Origin: Dermacentor variabilis | Taxonomy: Eukaryota; Arthropoda; Arachnida; Ixodida; Ixodidae | Assembly: GCF_050947875.1 (NCBI RefSeq) | Contig: NW_027460291.1 | Location: forward strand, 22,155,368 to 22,219,367 | Reading direction: 5' to 3' | Length of the DNA: 64,000 bases | Part shown: positions 52,664-64,000 of the stretch, piece by piece | How positions within the stretch are numbered: position 1 is the stretch's first letter | Layout of the letters: every line of letters starts with the position of its first letter | The notes under the pieces: generated by a model | Databases searched by the model: none | Seen by the model: only the letters and a program-made list of their open reading frames with translations | Told to the model about the DNA's origin: nothing | Position numbers and translations under genes: made by a program

Positions 52664-54001
52664 TCAGACATTGCTGATGCCTGTTCGCTCCATCTGTTCC
52701 ACAGCTGCCTGGAGGTTTGTATCAAACAGTTCACAACGTATAGGCATCTCGAGCGAGTAGAATGGATTCTTGAGTGCATAGTCGGCATACAGCTCGAACA
52801 GACGACGTAGAAGTGGTTCCAGAGATGCCTGGCGGGCGTCGGCAAGCACAATGAACTTGATGCCTGTCACAGTCTGGTAACAGTGCAGGCGGAACGCACC
52901 CGCTTCCAGAACCTCGATGCCCGACGACTTGGGTTCAGGCGACAGCTGTGAGGCAATGGCATAGAAGGAGTGGAATGTGCTGGCAAGAACAATACGTTCA
53001 TTGGTAGTCAACCGGGGCCGTCCAAAGCGGATGCTCAAGGGGTAGCTGCAATGAGGAAGATTAGTGAAGTTAAAAACTCTGCTGTGCGCTTGTAGCTAGG
53101 GTAGTTTGAATGCAATTTGTTGTGGCTTCCTCTTTGCACAGGCTAGCTTTTTTCATGCAATTAACCAACTCTGGCTTGATCAAACAAAAAAAAGTTGGAA
53201 CCGGTTTTCTTCTGGAAAATCGGACAGCTAGCAAAGCAAGGTTAAGGTTTCGAGTCCAAAGAACTCGGCCGATAGCACCAGAACAAAACATCAGCACTGG
53301 GTGCCTGTGACCTCAGATGAGCTGGTCGAAGACTGGGCGTGTTGGTATAGCATACTAGAAGTTGGATTGCGCAACATTTTGACGGGACACGCAGATGAGA
53401 ACCAGATACAAAATTGTGCGTTTCTCTTCTGCGTGTCCCGTCAAAATGTTGTGTAGTCCAACTTGCAGTACTGAAATGAGCATCACATGCGACAGTACTT
53501 CACAAACATGCATACATAGAAAGCACAGCGGCCACATCCATTGCATAATGCCAAAGGGCTTAATCGATGGCTACGTCGTGCAAATACAGAAGGACACCCT
53601 GCTACAGGTAAGGCGCCTAGGGTTCAGCGTATGTTTCTCGTTCAGGGGCAAATCGAGCCAGTCTACTGGCCTGTCATCTTGTGAAGCAGCTTTTCGTTAG
53701 CACAGTTTTTGAGCGCATACTTGGCCTCGTCGGCGACGACCGCTTGCACGTCTCTGCCGTCCTCGAGCAAACGCCCGGTGACTGCAACACCGTTGACAGC
53801 CATGACCGCGTGACCCACGCAGACGCCGTCACGCTGCCCGAACACCACCACCACCCGCTTGAGCACGTTCTGGTAAGACAGGGTCATGTCCAGAGGGTAT
53901 GAGAACGTCTTCTCGATCTCGACCCGAGGCAGACTCGGAAAGTCGCTGTGGAAGATGAGGCCGCCGGACTTGCTCACGATGTAGACGCTGTAAACCGGCA
54001 T
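52664..54001 (-). CDS. TRAPPC4: TRAPPC4 (synbindin), trafficking protein particle complex subunit 4, two exons
   Basis: Exon 1 is 54001-53721 and exon 2 is 53045-52664. The donor is CCAA|GTATGC and the acceptor TTGCAG|CTACCCC, joining codons to give [11 protein letters not shown], which matches the N-Y-P-V-S-I-R-F-G of animal TRAPPC4. The sum is 663 nt, 220 residues plus stop, against about 219 in human. The protein is a longin-fold core subunit of the TRAPP complexes, which tether vesicles in ER-Golgi transport and act as a guanine nucleotide exchange factor for Rab1. Landmarks are [33 protein letters not shown] and, in exon 2, [19 protein letters not shown] and [16 protein letters not shown]. 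The frame is intact. No frameshift or missing key block is seen, so it is very likely functional. Confidence 0.95.
53352..53467. repeat. foldback repeat (MITE-like) inside the TRAPPC4 intron
   Basis: About 47-50-bp arms (53352-53401 and 53421-53467) pair across a 19-base loop. The best part is CAACATTTTGACGGGACACG against CGTGTCCCGTCAAAATGTTG. It lies in the middle of the 675-bp intron, away from the splice sites. Target duplications could not be read. Confidence 0.65.
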
Positions 54002-54361
54002 CGCTGCTCCGGCAGGTCTGGCGTGGCCTACCTGAAAGATAATTTCGGCGGTTTAAACTGTTTAAATTGCCGCAACAACGACCGCATCAGCGAGATACGA
54101 TGACGCGACACAACTCGGGTTACTTCAGCGTCGACACTCGTCAGAGCAACCGCCCCACGACCACTGTTCCAGCTTGGCTTGGCTGCTCCACTGTTCCGCT
54201 TAAAACGTTTCAAAAGTATTTCAAGGAAAGGCGTGAAAGTAAATTTCGCACGTAAATACACTTCTAGCATATATTTTTTATTCATATCAAATTTACAAAC
54301 AAATAGGTCATGAAATCAGGAGTTCGGCGAAAACTCGTTTGGTCGGGGTTGCTCATACACT

Positions 54362-54809
54362 CACTCTTCGAAACATTTACACCATTTGGGGCGTATCTTG
54401 TCCCACAACAATAATCGTCATCTATCTTGCCCGCGTTTCCTTTCTTTAACGCTGCGAGCCCGGCACTTTCCAGTCACGAATGGCATGCCCGTTATCAGTG
54501 CGACGCAGCATTCTCGACAGTTTCAGGAAAGGAAACGCAAGCAGGGCGGATGACGATTATCGTTGTGGAACAAATATACACCCCAAAGGGTGCAACCGTT
54601 TTAAGAGTGTAAGAACACTTTACACCCTTTGGCGTGCCCCTTCTGCCACACAACAATAATCGTCATCTGCCTTGATGCGTTTCCTTTCTTTAACTCTGCG
54701 AGCCCGGAACTTACCAGTTCGTTACTGGAAAGTTCCGGGCTCGCAGGGTTTAAGAAAGGAAACACATCGAGGCAGATGACGATTATCGTTGTGTGCACTC
54801 TTAGAAAAA
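54362..54809. repeat. pair of foldback MITEs upstream of TRAPPC4
   Basis: Unit A (54362-54609) begins CACTCTTCGAAACATTTACACC and ends with the inverse TTTTAAGAGTG. Unit B (about 54605-54809) starts inside the end of A and is palindromic around 54720-54726, with arms containing CGGAACTT/AAGTTCCG and the AATAATCGTCATCTGCC block. Its end joins a piece of a third copy (to about 54835). The units share the CTTTGGGG...ACAACAATAATCGTCATC sequence with the 54891-55200 copy, so this is one family. Confidence 0.75.
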
Positions 54810-54890
54810 TTTACACCCTTTGGGGCATATGCATTACTGAATGATTTTCTCAAAGTAAAACGCGGCAGAAAATTCGTAAAACACGACTTA

Positions 54891-55200
54891 CACTCTAAGA
54901 ACAGTTTACACCCTTTGGCTTGTCCCTTCTGCCACACAAAAATAATCGTCATCTGCCTTGATGCGTTTCCTTTCTTTATCGCTGCGAGCCCAGAACTTTC
55001 CAGTAACGAATGGCACGCGCGTTATCAGCATAGAACAGTTTACACCCTTTGGAGTGCCCCTTCTGATAACGCGCGTGCCGTTCGTCACTGGAAAGTTCCG
55101 GGCTTGCAGCGATAAAGAAAGGAAACGCATCAAGACAGATGACGATTATTTTTGTGTGGCAGAAGGGACAAGCCAAAGGGTGTAAACTGTTCTTAGAGTG
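54891..55200. mobile_element. foldback MITE with TA duplication (310 bp)
   Basis: Starts CACTCTAAGAACAGTTTACACC and ends in its exact inverse, with TA directly outside both ends (54889-54890 and 55201-55202). Nearly the whole length is a palindrome (arms about 150 bp). Inside the right part is a stretch AGAACAGTTTACACCCTTTGG near 55030, which looks like a nested terminal piece of the same family. TA duplication and terminal CAC fit a Tc1/mariner-derived MITE. Confidence 0.8.
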
Positions 55201-55202
55201 TA

Positions 55203-56152
55203 CACTCACTCTATAGACATGGTAGCGTCGAATTGTAATTTGATTATACGACAAAACGTATGTTTGTTACGCGGAACCTCGAACACAAACCCCTTTTCTA
55301 GCTGCTGTTCGACATCTTAGTAGGGGGACGATGGTTTGGGCTAGTTGGTTTTCCATGAGACTGAGTGGTGCAGCGCGAATCAGGATATGGGACAAAGGAA
55401 AAAAAACGAGGACAGGCGGTTACTGCCAAGTAGGAGCGGCGCGCGCCGCTCGGTTTCGCCTCCGTAGCATCGGCGGCGCCTGCCATGAGAGTGGAATTAA
55501 AAAAAAGAACCAGAAAGCTCGCCTTCATGCATATTGTTCGCCTCCAGCGTTTGCAGGTAAACATTATGGTTGCATACACTGCAGTTGCCGGGAAGGGTGA
55601 GAAGCAGTCAGGGATCTTTGAATGCTATCACATTCCACTCTTAAATGTGAATATTAAAGAGCTAAGAGCCAAATTTAATGGTACCTATTTTTTAATGCAA
55701 TAGAAAGTTTGCTAGTCAGAGTGCGTAATCATGAAGTGGTAACTCGGTAAATCCCGTGGAACATTTTTTTTATCAGAATTTTTTTATCTGCAGTGAGGAT
55801 GTATAGTGTTTCACTCGTGTGTTTCACTGGCAGCTTGTTAGCAGCGGGCGTGCGTCTATTTGTCGTACAAAAATCCCTCACGTGACCTGATCCTAGGTGC
55901 CTAGGGACAGCATCGTTTAGGGATTTTTGAGAAGGCGCGATGCTGGCGCCGAGCGACGCCGTGGCGTCACAGAACACCTATACAAACTTAGAGAAGGGAA
56001 ACTGTACCTTCCACAGTGCTACGGAAATAAGCGTAGCGGTGGCGTCGTGAACTAAAGTATGTGACCACGGGTGGCGCTGTACAACAGGAAACGGAAACGG
56101 GGTTTTGCACAGTATGGTCGCTTTACCTACTGGGTTCTGGCTGATGCGCATC
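55203..56152. other. no recognisable gene
   Basis: Short frames on both strands without conserved motifs. A G+C-rich patch lies near 55435-55490. Nothing can be assigned. Confidence 0.35.
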
Positions 56153-56231
56153 GATCGTGCTCCCGCCAGTTCGGTTGCATATGTAGGCGCTACGTTTGCC
56201 ACACAGCAACCAAACTGGCGGGAGCACGATC
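56153..56231. repeat. inverted repeat with 26-bp arms
   Basis: GATCGTGCTCCCGCCAGTTC (56153 onward, arm to 56178) is mirrored at 56206-56231, with one mismatch over 26 bp and a 27-base loop. Weaker similarity continues outside for about 20 bp. It may be a MITE remnant. Confidence 0.55.
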
Positions 56232-59200
56232 AAGGCGCAGCAGAATATATGTAGCGCTGAGTCATATCGAGTTAAGGCACACTCTGAACTGACTTTTAAG
56301 GGCATTCCGAGCGGTTTTTCGTTTATTACGCCGCCGTTACCCCGAGTTGTGCCGCCGCGCTCCAGCTGTTGCATTTCGTGTAGGGCTACTGACAGAGTGC
56401 GGTTTCCAGGTGGCACGATGGCCTCGACTGGAATAAACGCACACACCAAAGACTGAGTAAGCTTGAAAATATTTTATTTGCATTTTACAAGTACAACAAA
56501 AAGCACACGTCTACGGATCCACACAAACGCGGTTACATGGTCAAGAACATAGTCAAGAAATGGCTCATTAATAAGGGTAGCACAGACGCACAAGAAAGAA
56601 GACCTAAGCTACAAAACGTACAGTCGGCTGCTAAACATAACTTCCCTGTCACCGCGTGTCACTTTTATACAGCATCTTTAGAGCACTACCAGGCCGGGTA
56701 ATTTGGCGAAAAGAACGCAACAGCTTACGGCCGTCAGCTGCCTCTTCCTTACGGGTGTCATAATTATCCTAATCTCCGCATCAACGTCGTGCAAGTCCGC
56801 ATACAGGTATCTGTATCTGAACCACATGTGCCAGCTTAATACATGTGTAGTGAAATTATGATAACCACTGCGTCTTATCAAACGTATTGGTTTTGCAAAT
56901 GCGCATTACAGCTGACGGAACGACATACTGTAAGTGAAGCACAAGAGAACAAGGACAAAAGGAGGATGCAACACTTGAAGAAGAAGTGAAGAATTAGTAG
57001 GCGTACAGCAAACAAGCGATGACGGAGAACACACAATGATGCATCGGGTGTTCTGTGACATCGGTTTGCGTACTTACGGTGTTATGGAGATCAACGGCAT
57101 AAAAACGTACCTTCAAGCGTATTCCGTCAACCTCCGCCGCATTCATTATGATAATCAACGCCTAAACAAAATGAGGCACTATTTTTTGCCAAGAGTAGAC
57201 CTCTTTACAGCAAGTCTGTGTAATGACTCGCAGACGAAACCAGCATGCTTTCGAAAATGTTTTACCGCCGTAGTATTCGAACGCCAACGGCCAGGAAACA
57301 CATCGATACCAATAGGCTGTCGGCTGTCGGTGGTTAATCAAGTACAACAACCTTGACGCTATGACTAAAAAGCAGCTTCAACAATCGAACTTAAAAAAAA
57401 TCAACTGCCTATTTGTCTGAGGTAACAAAATATCCTTAGACACCTCGATTGTTTATGTCAATGGTTTGGGTTAAGTAAAAAATCCGGCATGTTCAGCGCC
57501 CCTAGCAGAGAAAGCACAAATTAAAGTATTCGACCAAACTACAGTAGCTACACTTGCGCGCTTACGCTGAAACGCGCCTCGATTGACTTTCCGCCCTCTG
57601 TGGCCATTTGTTGAACTTGAGAGTGTGCGGGGCCTGGTGGCGTGTTCGTCCTCGGCGTGATCGTTCTCTGGACCCCGCGTTCAACATTGCTCATGTGATT
57701 GTACGTGCATTGCTTGTGTGTTGGTTGTAGGTTCTGCGTTACTTGGCGGAAAGCCGCGAGTAGTGGTGGTGCGGCAGTGCGGCTTTCGCCTCGGTGAGCT
57801 CTGGCAGTAGAGAATCTGCGTTGTGTGACCCGTACTTGCTTGACAATTGAAATGTCGAAGTGGCCTAGCGCATCGGCAGCGAAGTTCTGCGAACCGCGAT
57901 GTGGCGTCGCCGTGTCCGACTTTGCTTAACGGACATCGAGGGATGTGCTGCTCGCTACAAGTCATGTAAATGCGACTGCATCGACCGCCCACTGTTCAGT
58001 GCTGAATGTGTGTTAGGTGTGCTGTGCTTGAAACGAGTGGTTCAGCCGTGCAGCGGGGGGTGGTGGAGGAGCAGAGTGGCTTAGGGTCTCCATTTGCACG
58101 TTCACAGATATGTGCTCCCGTTTTGGTCTCATTAGCGGCTGTCGCGGGATTGTGGTGTGCTCCTTGCCTAGTATGAAGTTTACGATGCTAACACACAGCA
58201 TGTTCACGTTTTTCCGTGCTATATGTCATTTGCATGACGACCGAGTTGAAAACAAGGCATATGTATCTGTTGTTTTCGTTTGTGTGTTGTAAATTACTTC
58301 CTGTTGTGTAAGTTCTGGAAGTCTTATTACGCAGGGAGTACGAACGTAAACATATAAACATATTTCTGTGTGTGTGAAATTATGAATTACCCAGAATAGC
58401 CTTTACGACTGATAAGTGGGCTACACAGCCTGTGTGAATCAGCTACCTTTTGTTGCGACGCTCTTCCATGTGGTAGACTGATTCATGGTGCGCGTTTATT
58501 TCTGTACTGTTGTAAAAACCATTTGTTTATTCACTCAATATAAATGTACTGCTTCTTCGCCGCAGTGCATTTTAGTTACGCGGTAAAGGATACTAAAAGT
58601 GGGAGGGGGCCGCTATCACCCAGCATAGTATGTCCACTCAGGCGACCTGAGAGGCGGCGGTTGCGCGAGTGTGTAATCATAGGGTACAATTAAAGAACTC
58701 TTTTTATGTCCAGTGACAGTGGCCCCTTTCCACTTTTAGTATGCTTCAACGCAGTACATTGCTTAGGCTTCACCGCAGAACATAGGTGTATTGCAAAAGA
58801 GGTAATCTTAAAAAGCTCAATTATGCAACGTTTCTTTCGTAGCTTGCTACACCGCAATACAGAGGCGGAAATGAGCATCGTGCAGTAAAGCATACTAATA
58901 GTGGAAAGGGCACATAGGTTTGCTCATTATTTTCAGTTGTGATATAATTTGCAAGTGCATCTGTGCTCTTGGTAAGCTTAATTGACAATTCTTTGTACAT
59001 TATAGATTCATATTGCAGGGAAGCTTACTAAGGCACATTCGTCATTTTGTAACGCAGTATTCACCTTCAATGCAGGAGCACAATGCGGATTCATACCTAT
59101 GCTTCTGGCTGGACTGCACATGCTCTTTGAGAATTGATTCGTTGTTCATAAGTGCACTGGTACTTTACTCTAAACTGGAGGGCTGAAGTTTATACGGAAG

Positions 59201-59580
59201 CACAATTTTTATTAAGGGGACAAGATGTTGCCAAGATGGTTGCAGCACAGCTTTTTTTTCTTCCAGGCACCTTTTCTATTAGAAGCTTCCATTGCAGTGT
59301 TTCGAGGCTCTTTGAGCCAGCATACAGTGTATATAAAAATCGGACACCCATTGGGAACATCACCTATGCTCTCTTCAGTAAGCTGTGCACAGGATAAGTT
59401 CATGCCTATATATAGAAAAAAATGTAGCATGACCAGACAAAATAAAAGGGGGTGGGCTGCAGCAATACTAGGTGTTAAATGGTGCCTTATCCTTTCCCTT
59501 CAGTTTTCTGTTTTGTGCTTTTTATTATGGATCCTCCACAGTAACCACACGAGTGCTGAACTTGAGCTTGTTGGTTTCAG
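56232..59580. other. mostly unassigned, with a G+C-richer stretch at 57.5-58.1 kb
   Basis: No coding frame is convincing. The 57540-58090 stretch is richer in G+C and CpG than its surroundings and could be a promoter or a non-coding first exon, but no start codon with a long frame or donor site can be chosen. Confidence 0.3.
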
Positions 59581-59599
59581 ATCTGATGGTTGTTATCAA

Positions 59600-59907
59600 C
59601 AGAACAGTGTGATACACGAACAAGGGTTTGGAGGCATCCGGTCACCTTGCTTGTCTCATGGTGTCGCTTTGTGAGCACCATGAGCCTCCAGACCAGCTCG
59701 GAAGAAAGGTTTCTTGCAGTCGCTTCTGAACTGTATTGCCACCAAACCAACTGTGCTCTCAATGACAACTTTTGGACAGTAGAATGCTTGCACCCAGCAA
59801 AGTCTAAGAAGGAAGCATTCAGGATGTGCCAAGTGGGCCTTTTGAAGCTGGCAGCATTGCTGAAGGGGCTTTGCCTATCCGCCCTCTTTATGGATGCACA
59901 AGGATGA
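59600..59907 (+). CDS. possible exon of an unrecognised gene
   Basis: A TTATCAACAG acceptor-like sequence lies at about 59591-59600. The plus frame around it includes SSEERFLAVASELYCHQTNC, then NDNFWTVECLHPAKSKKEAF and a hydrophobic end (LLKLAALLKGLCLSALFM) to a TGA at 59905. Composition looks more protein-like than neighbouring frames. There is no recognised domain and no polyA signal close by, so a chance frame is quite possible. The first Met of the frame (59590) is not required if this is an internal exon. Confidence 0.25.
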
Positions 59908-59909
59908 TT

Positions 59910-62900
59910 TCTTCTTTCAGAAGGATTGTTTCAGAGGTGTCACATGGCAACAGTGTTGGGTGTTTAGTAGCAGATAAGCTTGCCTTTGGCCACTGTCAAT
60001 AATCTGTTTCTTCTCCAGTGCCCCTGTGAATTGCCTACTTTTTGGACACAATGTGCTCTCCATGCATGCATGCATGCATTTTTAGCTTGTAAAGATGTCT
60101 ATTACCCCTTGCCTCAAGCCGGTCCTTGCTGATGTCAACCAAGAAGGCAGTGGGGAGTATGGCGATGCATACTTACAAAGCACTGCTGATACCAGTGAAA
60201 CCAGATTAGTGGAGCTGCCGTTTTTTTGTCCACTCCATCTTCATCAGTTACAATGAGCAGTTCTTTGTCCAAACAGAAGGCATATGTAGTTGGTCATGCA
60301 TAGCCTGCGCACTAAGATTTGTTGGCGTGTTACAAGAGACGTGCCTGAGAACCTTAGCAGTGTCTATACGCAAAAACCTTCTGATGTGTTGGTGACTTCC
60401 TTCTCTTTATCACAGTTTGCCTGATGAAGCCAGCAACTTGGTCAATTAGATGTTCAACAGGCTTCCCACTAGTTTTCCCAGCGTCTCCTTTACCAGTGTG
60501 CTGCTCATAGATATGTTTTCTTGACCTTGCACTGCACTTCAACCATGGCCACACCTGCTGAACCTATAGTATGCGATCAGAAAAGTGCTATACATCACAT
60601 TGCTCCAAACTCATGACAAGCTAGAAGGCCTTGAGGAACACCTTCATTAATTTCCGTCCTCATCATACTGTAGGAAGCTTCGCATGACAAGTGCAACAAT
60701 TAACATCTGCTGGTTTTTCAGTGCTATTCCTGTCCAGCTTGCTGAAAGCTATCTTGAGTGTTTCAAAAGCAAAACTGCTGCCGGACAAGAAGTGCATAAA
60801 GCAAGGGTAGCTATAACCATATATGTCACACAAAATGAAGAAGGCCACCGAGTGTACAGGCGGTTTAATTCATATCCAACAAGCTTGGTTCTCTCTTTGC
60901 AAGTGAGTAAACCCAACTTGCCCCCAAAACATGGCCTGTGACAAACTATGTGCCAGATGCTGTGCCCTCTGCAAAGCTGAAGATGTGTACAAGATCCTGA
61001 CACCCGCAGTGGCTTCTACACTGCGCAAACAGTTTACTATAAGAACGACTGCCTCAACTAATATGCTAATAACATGAAAACGGGCAGGAATTTGGCTATT
61101 CATTGGGCCCCACTGCAGGTGCAAGCCACTCTTCCGCCAGATGCGTGTTGTTCACAGGAATGAGCTATACAAATGCAGATAAAAACAATGATGTTTGAAA
61201 GTAGTAGAGTTGAACTATATTCTGCACAAACAGTGCTACTTGCGGTGCTGATAACTTATAGCTACAATTCATGGCTGCCCCACCATGCAAAGGCACTATT
61301 CTTGAATTAACTTCTATTTATGGTGGCCATATATTGCAAGTACATATCATCCACATTGTGTGCAATATGATTAAATGATGTCAACTGTGATAGCCATTCC
61401 TAATCTGAGATACAACAAAAGAACTAATATAGGCAACAAATTGTAATTCGAAAAGACAACCAGTGCACAGGATAAGTGACAGACTTCCTTTTATTGAACA
61501 AAAGTCACGTGTGTGTCACATGTCAACAGCAGTGGGTAGCAAGCTTTGGTGACAGAGGCAAAACTTAGAGAAATGCTACACTCATACTCAAATGTAAAAC
61601 GGCCTACGACACAAAAAACATTATATTGTACTGAATGAAAGGACAAGAGTCCATCCAAGAACACACTATGGCACCACATAATTGACATGGTGTAAAAGAT
61701 GTTAACATGCCCTCTCCATAAAAAAAAAAGAAACACTTAAAACCTGCCTTAAAAGGCAATGTGCAGTCTGAAAGCAAGGAAAAACAACCCAAAAAAGTTT
61801 TCGCTAAGTCTTTCAATGATTAAAATTGTCAAACTGTCTTGTCACTTCTTAATGAATCTGCACAGCGGAAAAGGATGAAAAGAAAGCCCAATAGCAGGGC
61901 CACAGAAAATGTCGCCAAATAAATAAACCTTGCTTACCAAGGATACTGGTTTAGTTGTCTGACTCTGCACAATAATTGCGTATGAGCTTTTCTTGTTTAG
62001 AATGGTTTAGCAGATCGCAGAAAAAATGGACATAAGAGCACCAGGTGCATGCATAGTCGATGCACAAAGAGCCACTTACTTTTTTCTTACTTTTTTTCTC
62101 TACTACTATTCACGAATATGTAAGTGCCTTAATAGCACTGCTAAAATCCTACTGCAAAACACAAGATTGGGCAAGTTGTGGCATAACGAAAATTGGAGTT
62201 TCACTCGTACTGTGAAAGTGATGCAATAAATGGTGAAATATGCGCAGGAAGCTTGCTTCATTCGGTGTTTGTTGAAGTGAACACTTGCCAATGCAAGTCA
62301 GTAATCTCCTTTAAAGAAGTAAAATAAGTGGGAGTTGTGCCTCCCAGTGTTGAAGTGGAAAGACTAGTTTTCTTCCTCCTCTTTTACATCCAGACTTGGT
62401 CTCTGGTCTCCAGAAAAACAACCCTTTAGCTTCTTACTGCTGAATTAATTTGGTTTTCTCAAATCTATATTTGAGCTACCCATTGCTAGGTCTCGCGCTC
62501 TGCCCCATCAACCAGCCCCATCCAGTAAATCTGAGAAGCCAAGCACTAGAAGATTAATAAAGCAGATGCACCCAATCACTGTCATTACATGTAAGAAGAA
62601 AAATTAACATAGTACTGCCTTCACAAAGAAAAATTGACATAGTACTGCCTTCACAAGTGGGGAAAGTGATGAGTAAGAATTTGAAGGCGGGGACGCCAGC
62701 TCTATATACAGCACGCAGACATTGAACAGGTGTTAGCCAATCATGGCACCTGTTGGCTAGATTGCACTCTCCAGGATCGGTATTCGCCACGACTGTACCT
62801 TCAGCAGAGTGGCTGAAATGTAGAATTGTGGACTGTCAATCTTTTGATCATATGTTTGAATCCACACATCACAATGAGAACTTTATCTGCAATATTCTAG

Positions 62901-63188
62901 CAATAAATTTGGGGATTAGAGTGACAACACCAGTAGACATCAGAACCAGGGGAGTTGGCCCATAGCAGCTATTGGTGTAAAAAAGAAGACTGGCATAAGA
63001 AGAATTGAGATGTGCACGCTACATGCCTTTGTTCGGTAGTGTTCCACTACTTTGGTGCTACAGTTAATGATCTCGAATGAGTTCAAGGAGCAAGAATTTA
63101 GTCCAGAAAAAAATATTACGCATAACAGCTGTATCTAGTTGTATCATTTGCCTATGCCGCTGTATATAACCCTGTCCACACTGCTAGG
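59910..63188. other. no recognisable gene or element
   Basis: Short frames only. A (CATG)n run lies at 60063-60078. An AATAAA on the minus strand near 61490 (TTTATTG) could mark the 3' end of a minus-strand transcript, but no coding frame follows. Confidence 0.35.
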
Positions 63189-63353
63189 AAGGGAAGCGTA
63201 GCGGAGGGCGGCAGAAAGTTGGGTGGGCGAATGAGGTTAAGAAATTTGCAGGGACAGCATGGCCACAATTAGTACATGACCGGGGTAGTTGGAGAAGTAT
63301 GGGAGAGGCCTTTGCGCTGCAGTGGGTGTAACCAGACTGATGATGATGATGTC
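63189..63353 (+). mobile_element. RTE LINE 3' fragment, strongly 5'-truncated
   Basis: GGGCGGCAGAAAGTTGGGTGGGCGAATGAGG, then TTAAGAAATTTGCAGG and GGGAGAGGCCTTTGCGCTGCAG, match the final ORF and tail of the RTE at 26.7-33.1 kb, ending in (TGA)n. It represents the uninterrupted sequence of the TTAA transposon target and the hAT-like element's target region. Only the last ~150 bp of the LINE were copied. Confidence 0.85.
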
Positions 63354-64000
63354 CACACTTTACCTAAAGCACAGGAGTGGCATCCTAAACAAAATTGAGC
63401 TTTTGATATTGCTTTGGAGAAAATTAATCTGTTTCAGCCTAACAGTATGTATACATACTGCGCATACCTGCATTCGGTCTACCTTATCACCAACTGTTAA
63501 GTCACCTTCTTACCTCATCAGCGAATCACTCCTGCAACCAAGTGTGCTGGTCCGGGTTTTACCTGCATTTCCACCTGTGCAGTTGGTAAAAGTCTTTGGC
63601 TGTTTACTATAACTTCATATTCAAACATATGGTTGCATTAGAGGCTTTCACACCACTAATGACTGGGCAGGCTTCACGGAAGGCCACCAGTACCTCCTCA
63701 TTGCAGACTGTGCTCAACATCCTTCTTGGTTGGACTGTGACTAAGAACCCATACATCTTTCCTCCAAAGCGGCTGGCATTGACGATGGTTTGATGCAGAA
63801 AGAGGCTATTGTCTTTCCCAGATGCTGGTTCAGCCTCGCGAGGCACATTCCTTCAGTCAATATGCACACTGTCAATGTGAGTGAGACTGATCAAAGGTCG
63901 TCTATGGTGTCAGGTTTCTTGCCTGGTTTCGGTAGTGGCATCATGACCAAGTGTTTCCACTTTGTGGGGAATTCCAATATTCCAGATTTCATTGATTACA
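63354..64000. other. no recognisable gene or element
   Basis: Frames on both strands (63289-63612 plus, 63607-63846 minus) lack conserved motifs. The right edge of the window may cut a larger feature that cannot be judged. Confidence 0.3.

Noticed and set aside
59225..59674. 149-residue open frame as a gene
   Set aside because: Hydrophobic and low-complexity at the start, no motif, no splice or polyA support. A chance frame is more likely.

Overview
The window is eukaryotic DNA and almost certainly comes from a hard tick (Ixodidae). The evidence is a tRNA-derived SINE matching the tick Ruka family, an RTE-type LINE with a tRNA-like leader, a LINE of the 'putative tick transposon' kind, a Penelope-like element, and a spliced gene with the usual animal GT-AG signals. 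There is no prokaryotic operon structure. Family names rest on recognised motifs, not on searches.

Host genes are sparse. The clear one is TRAPPC4 (synbindin, a TRAPP vesicle-tethering subunit) on the minus strand at 52664-54001, in two exons separated by a 675-bp intron. A likely terminal exon of an unrecognised plus-strand gene lies at 6622-6786, with a polyA signal at 7002. A possible exon near 59.6 kb is much weaker.

Layout. 1-5410: two damaged Ty3/gypsy-type elements, one minus (protease-RT-RNase H-integrase) and one plus (gag joined directly to integrase). 5411-8430: the terminal exon and a dispersed A+T-rich repeat that recurs inverted at 42.67-43.32 kb. 8430-15230: a minus-strand mobile-element protein of a family I cannot name (it carries a DFAENW motif), split by a 4.5-kb Ty3/gypsy element with LTRs, and carrying a palindromic SINE fragment. 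15675-18290: a Mutator/Kolobok-like transposase pseudogene. 18462-18910: a LINE 3' fragment. 18909-26020: a satellite-like array of alternating 778-bp and 298-bp units that reverses strand near 21.13 kb and contains a head-to-head Penelope-like insertion. 26417-33121: an RTE LINE carrying three later insertions (a Ruka SINE in its leader, a TTAA-site DNA transposon in its ORF, a hAT-like element in its 3' tail). 33121-39120: a minus-strand LINE with an SGNH-esterase ORF1, interrupted by a second copy of the same TTAA transposon. 39617-41566: a non-autonomous hAT with perfect 8-bp target duplications. 41.6-64 kb: mostly unique, non-coding-looking DNA with scattered MITEs, two more Ruka copies, a MITE cluster beside TRAPPC4 and a short RTE tail at 63.2 kb.

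The main interest is structural. Several insertions can be placed in relative order because the target duplications and filled-site lengths can be read directly.
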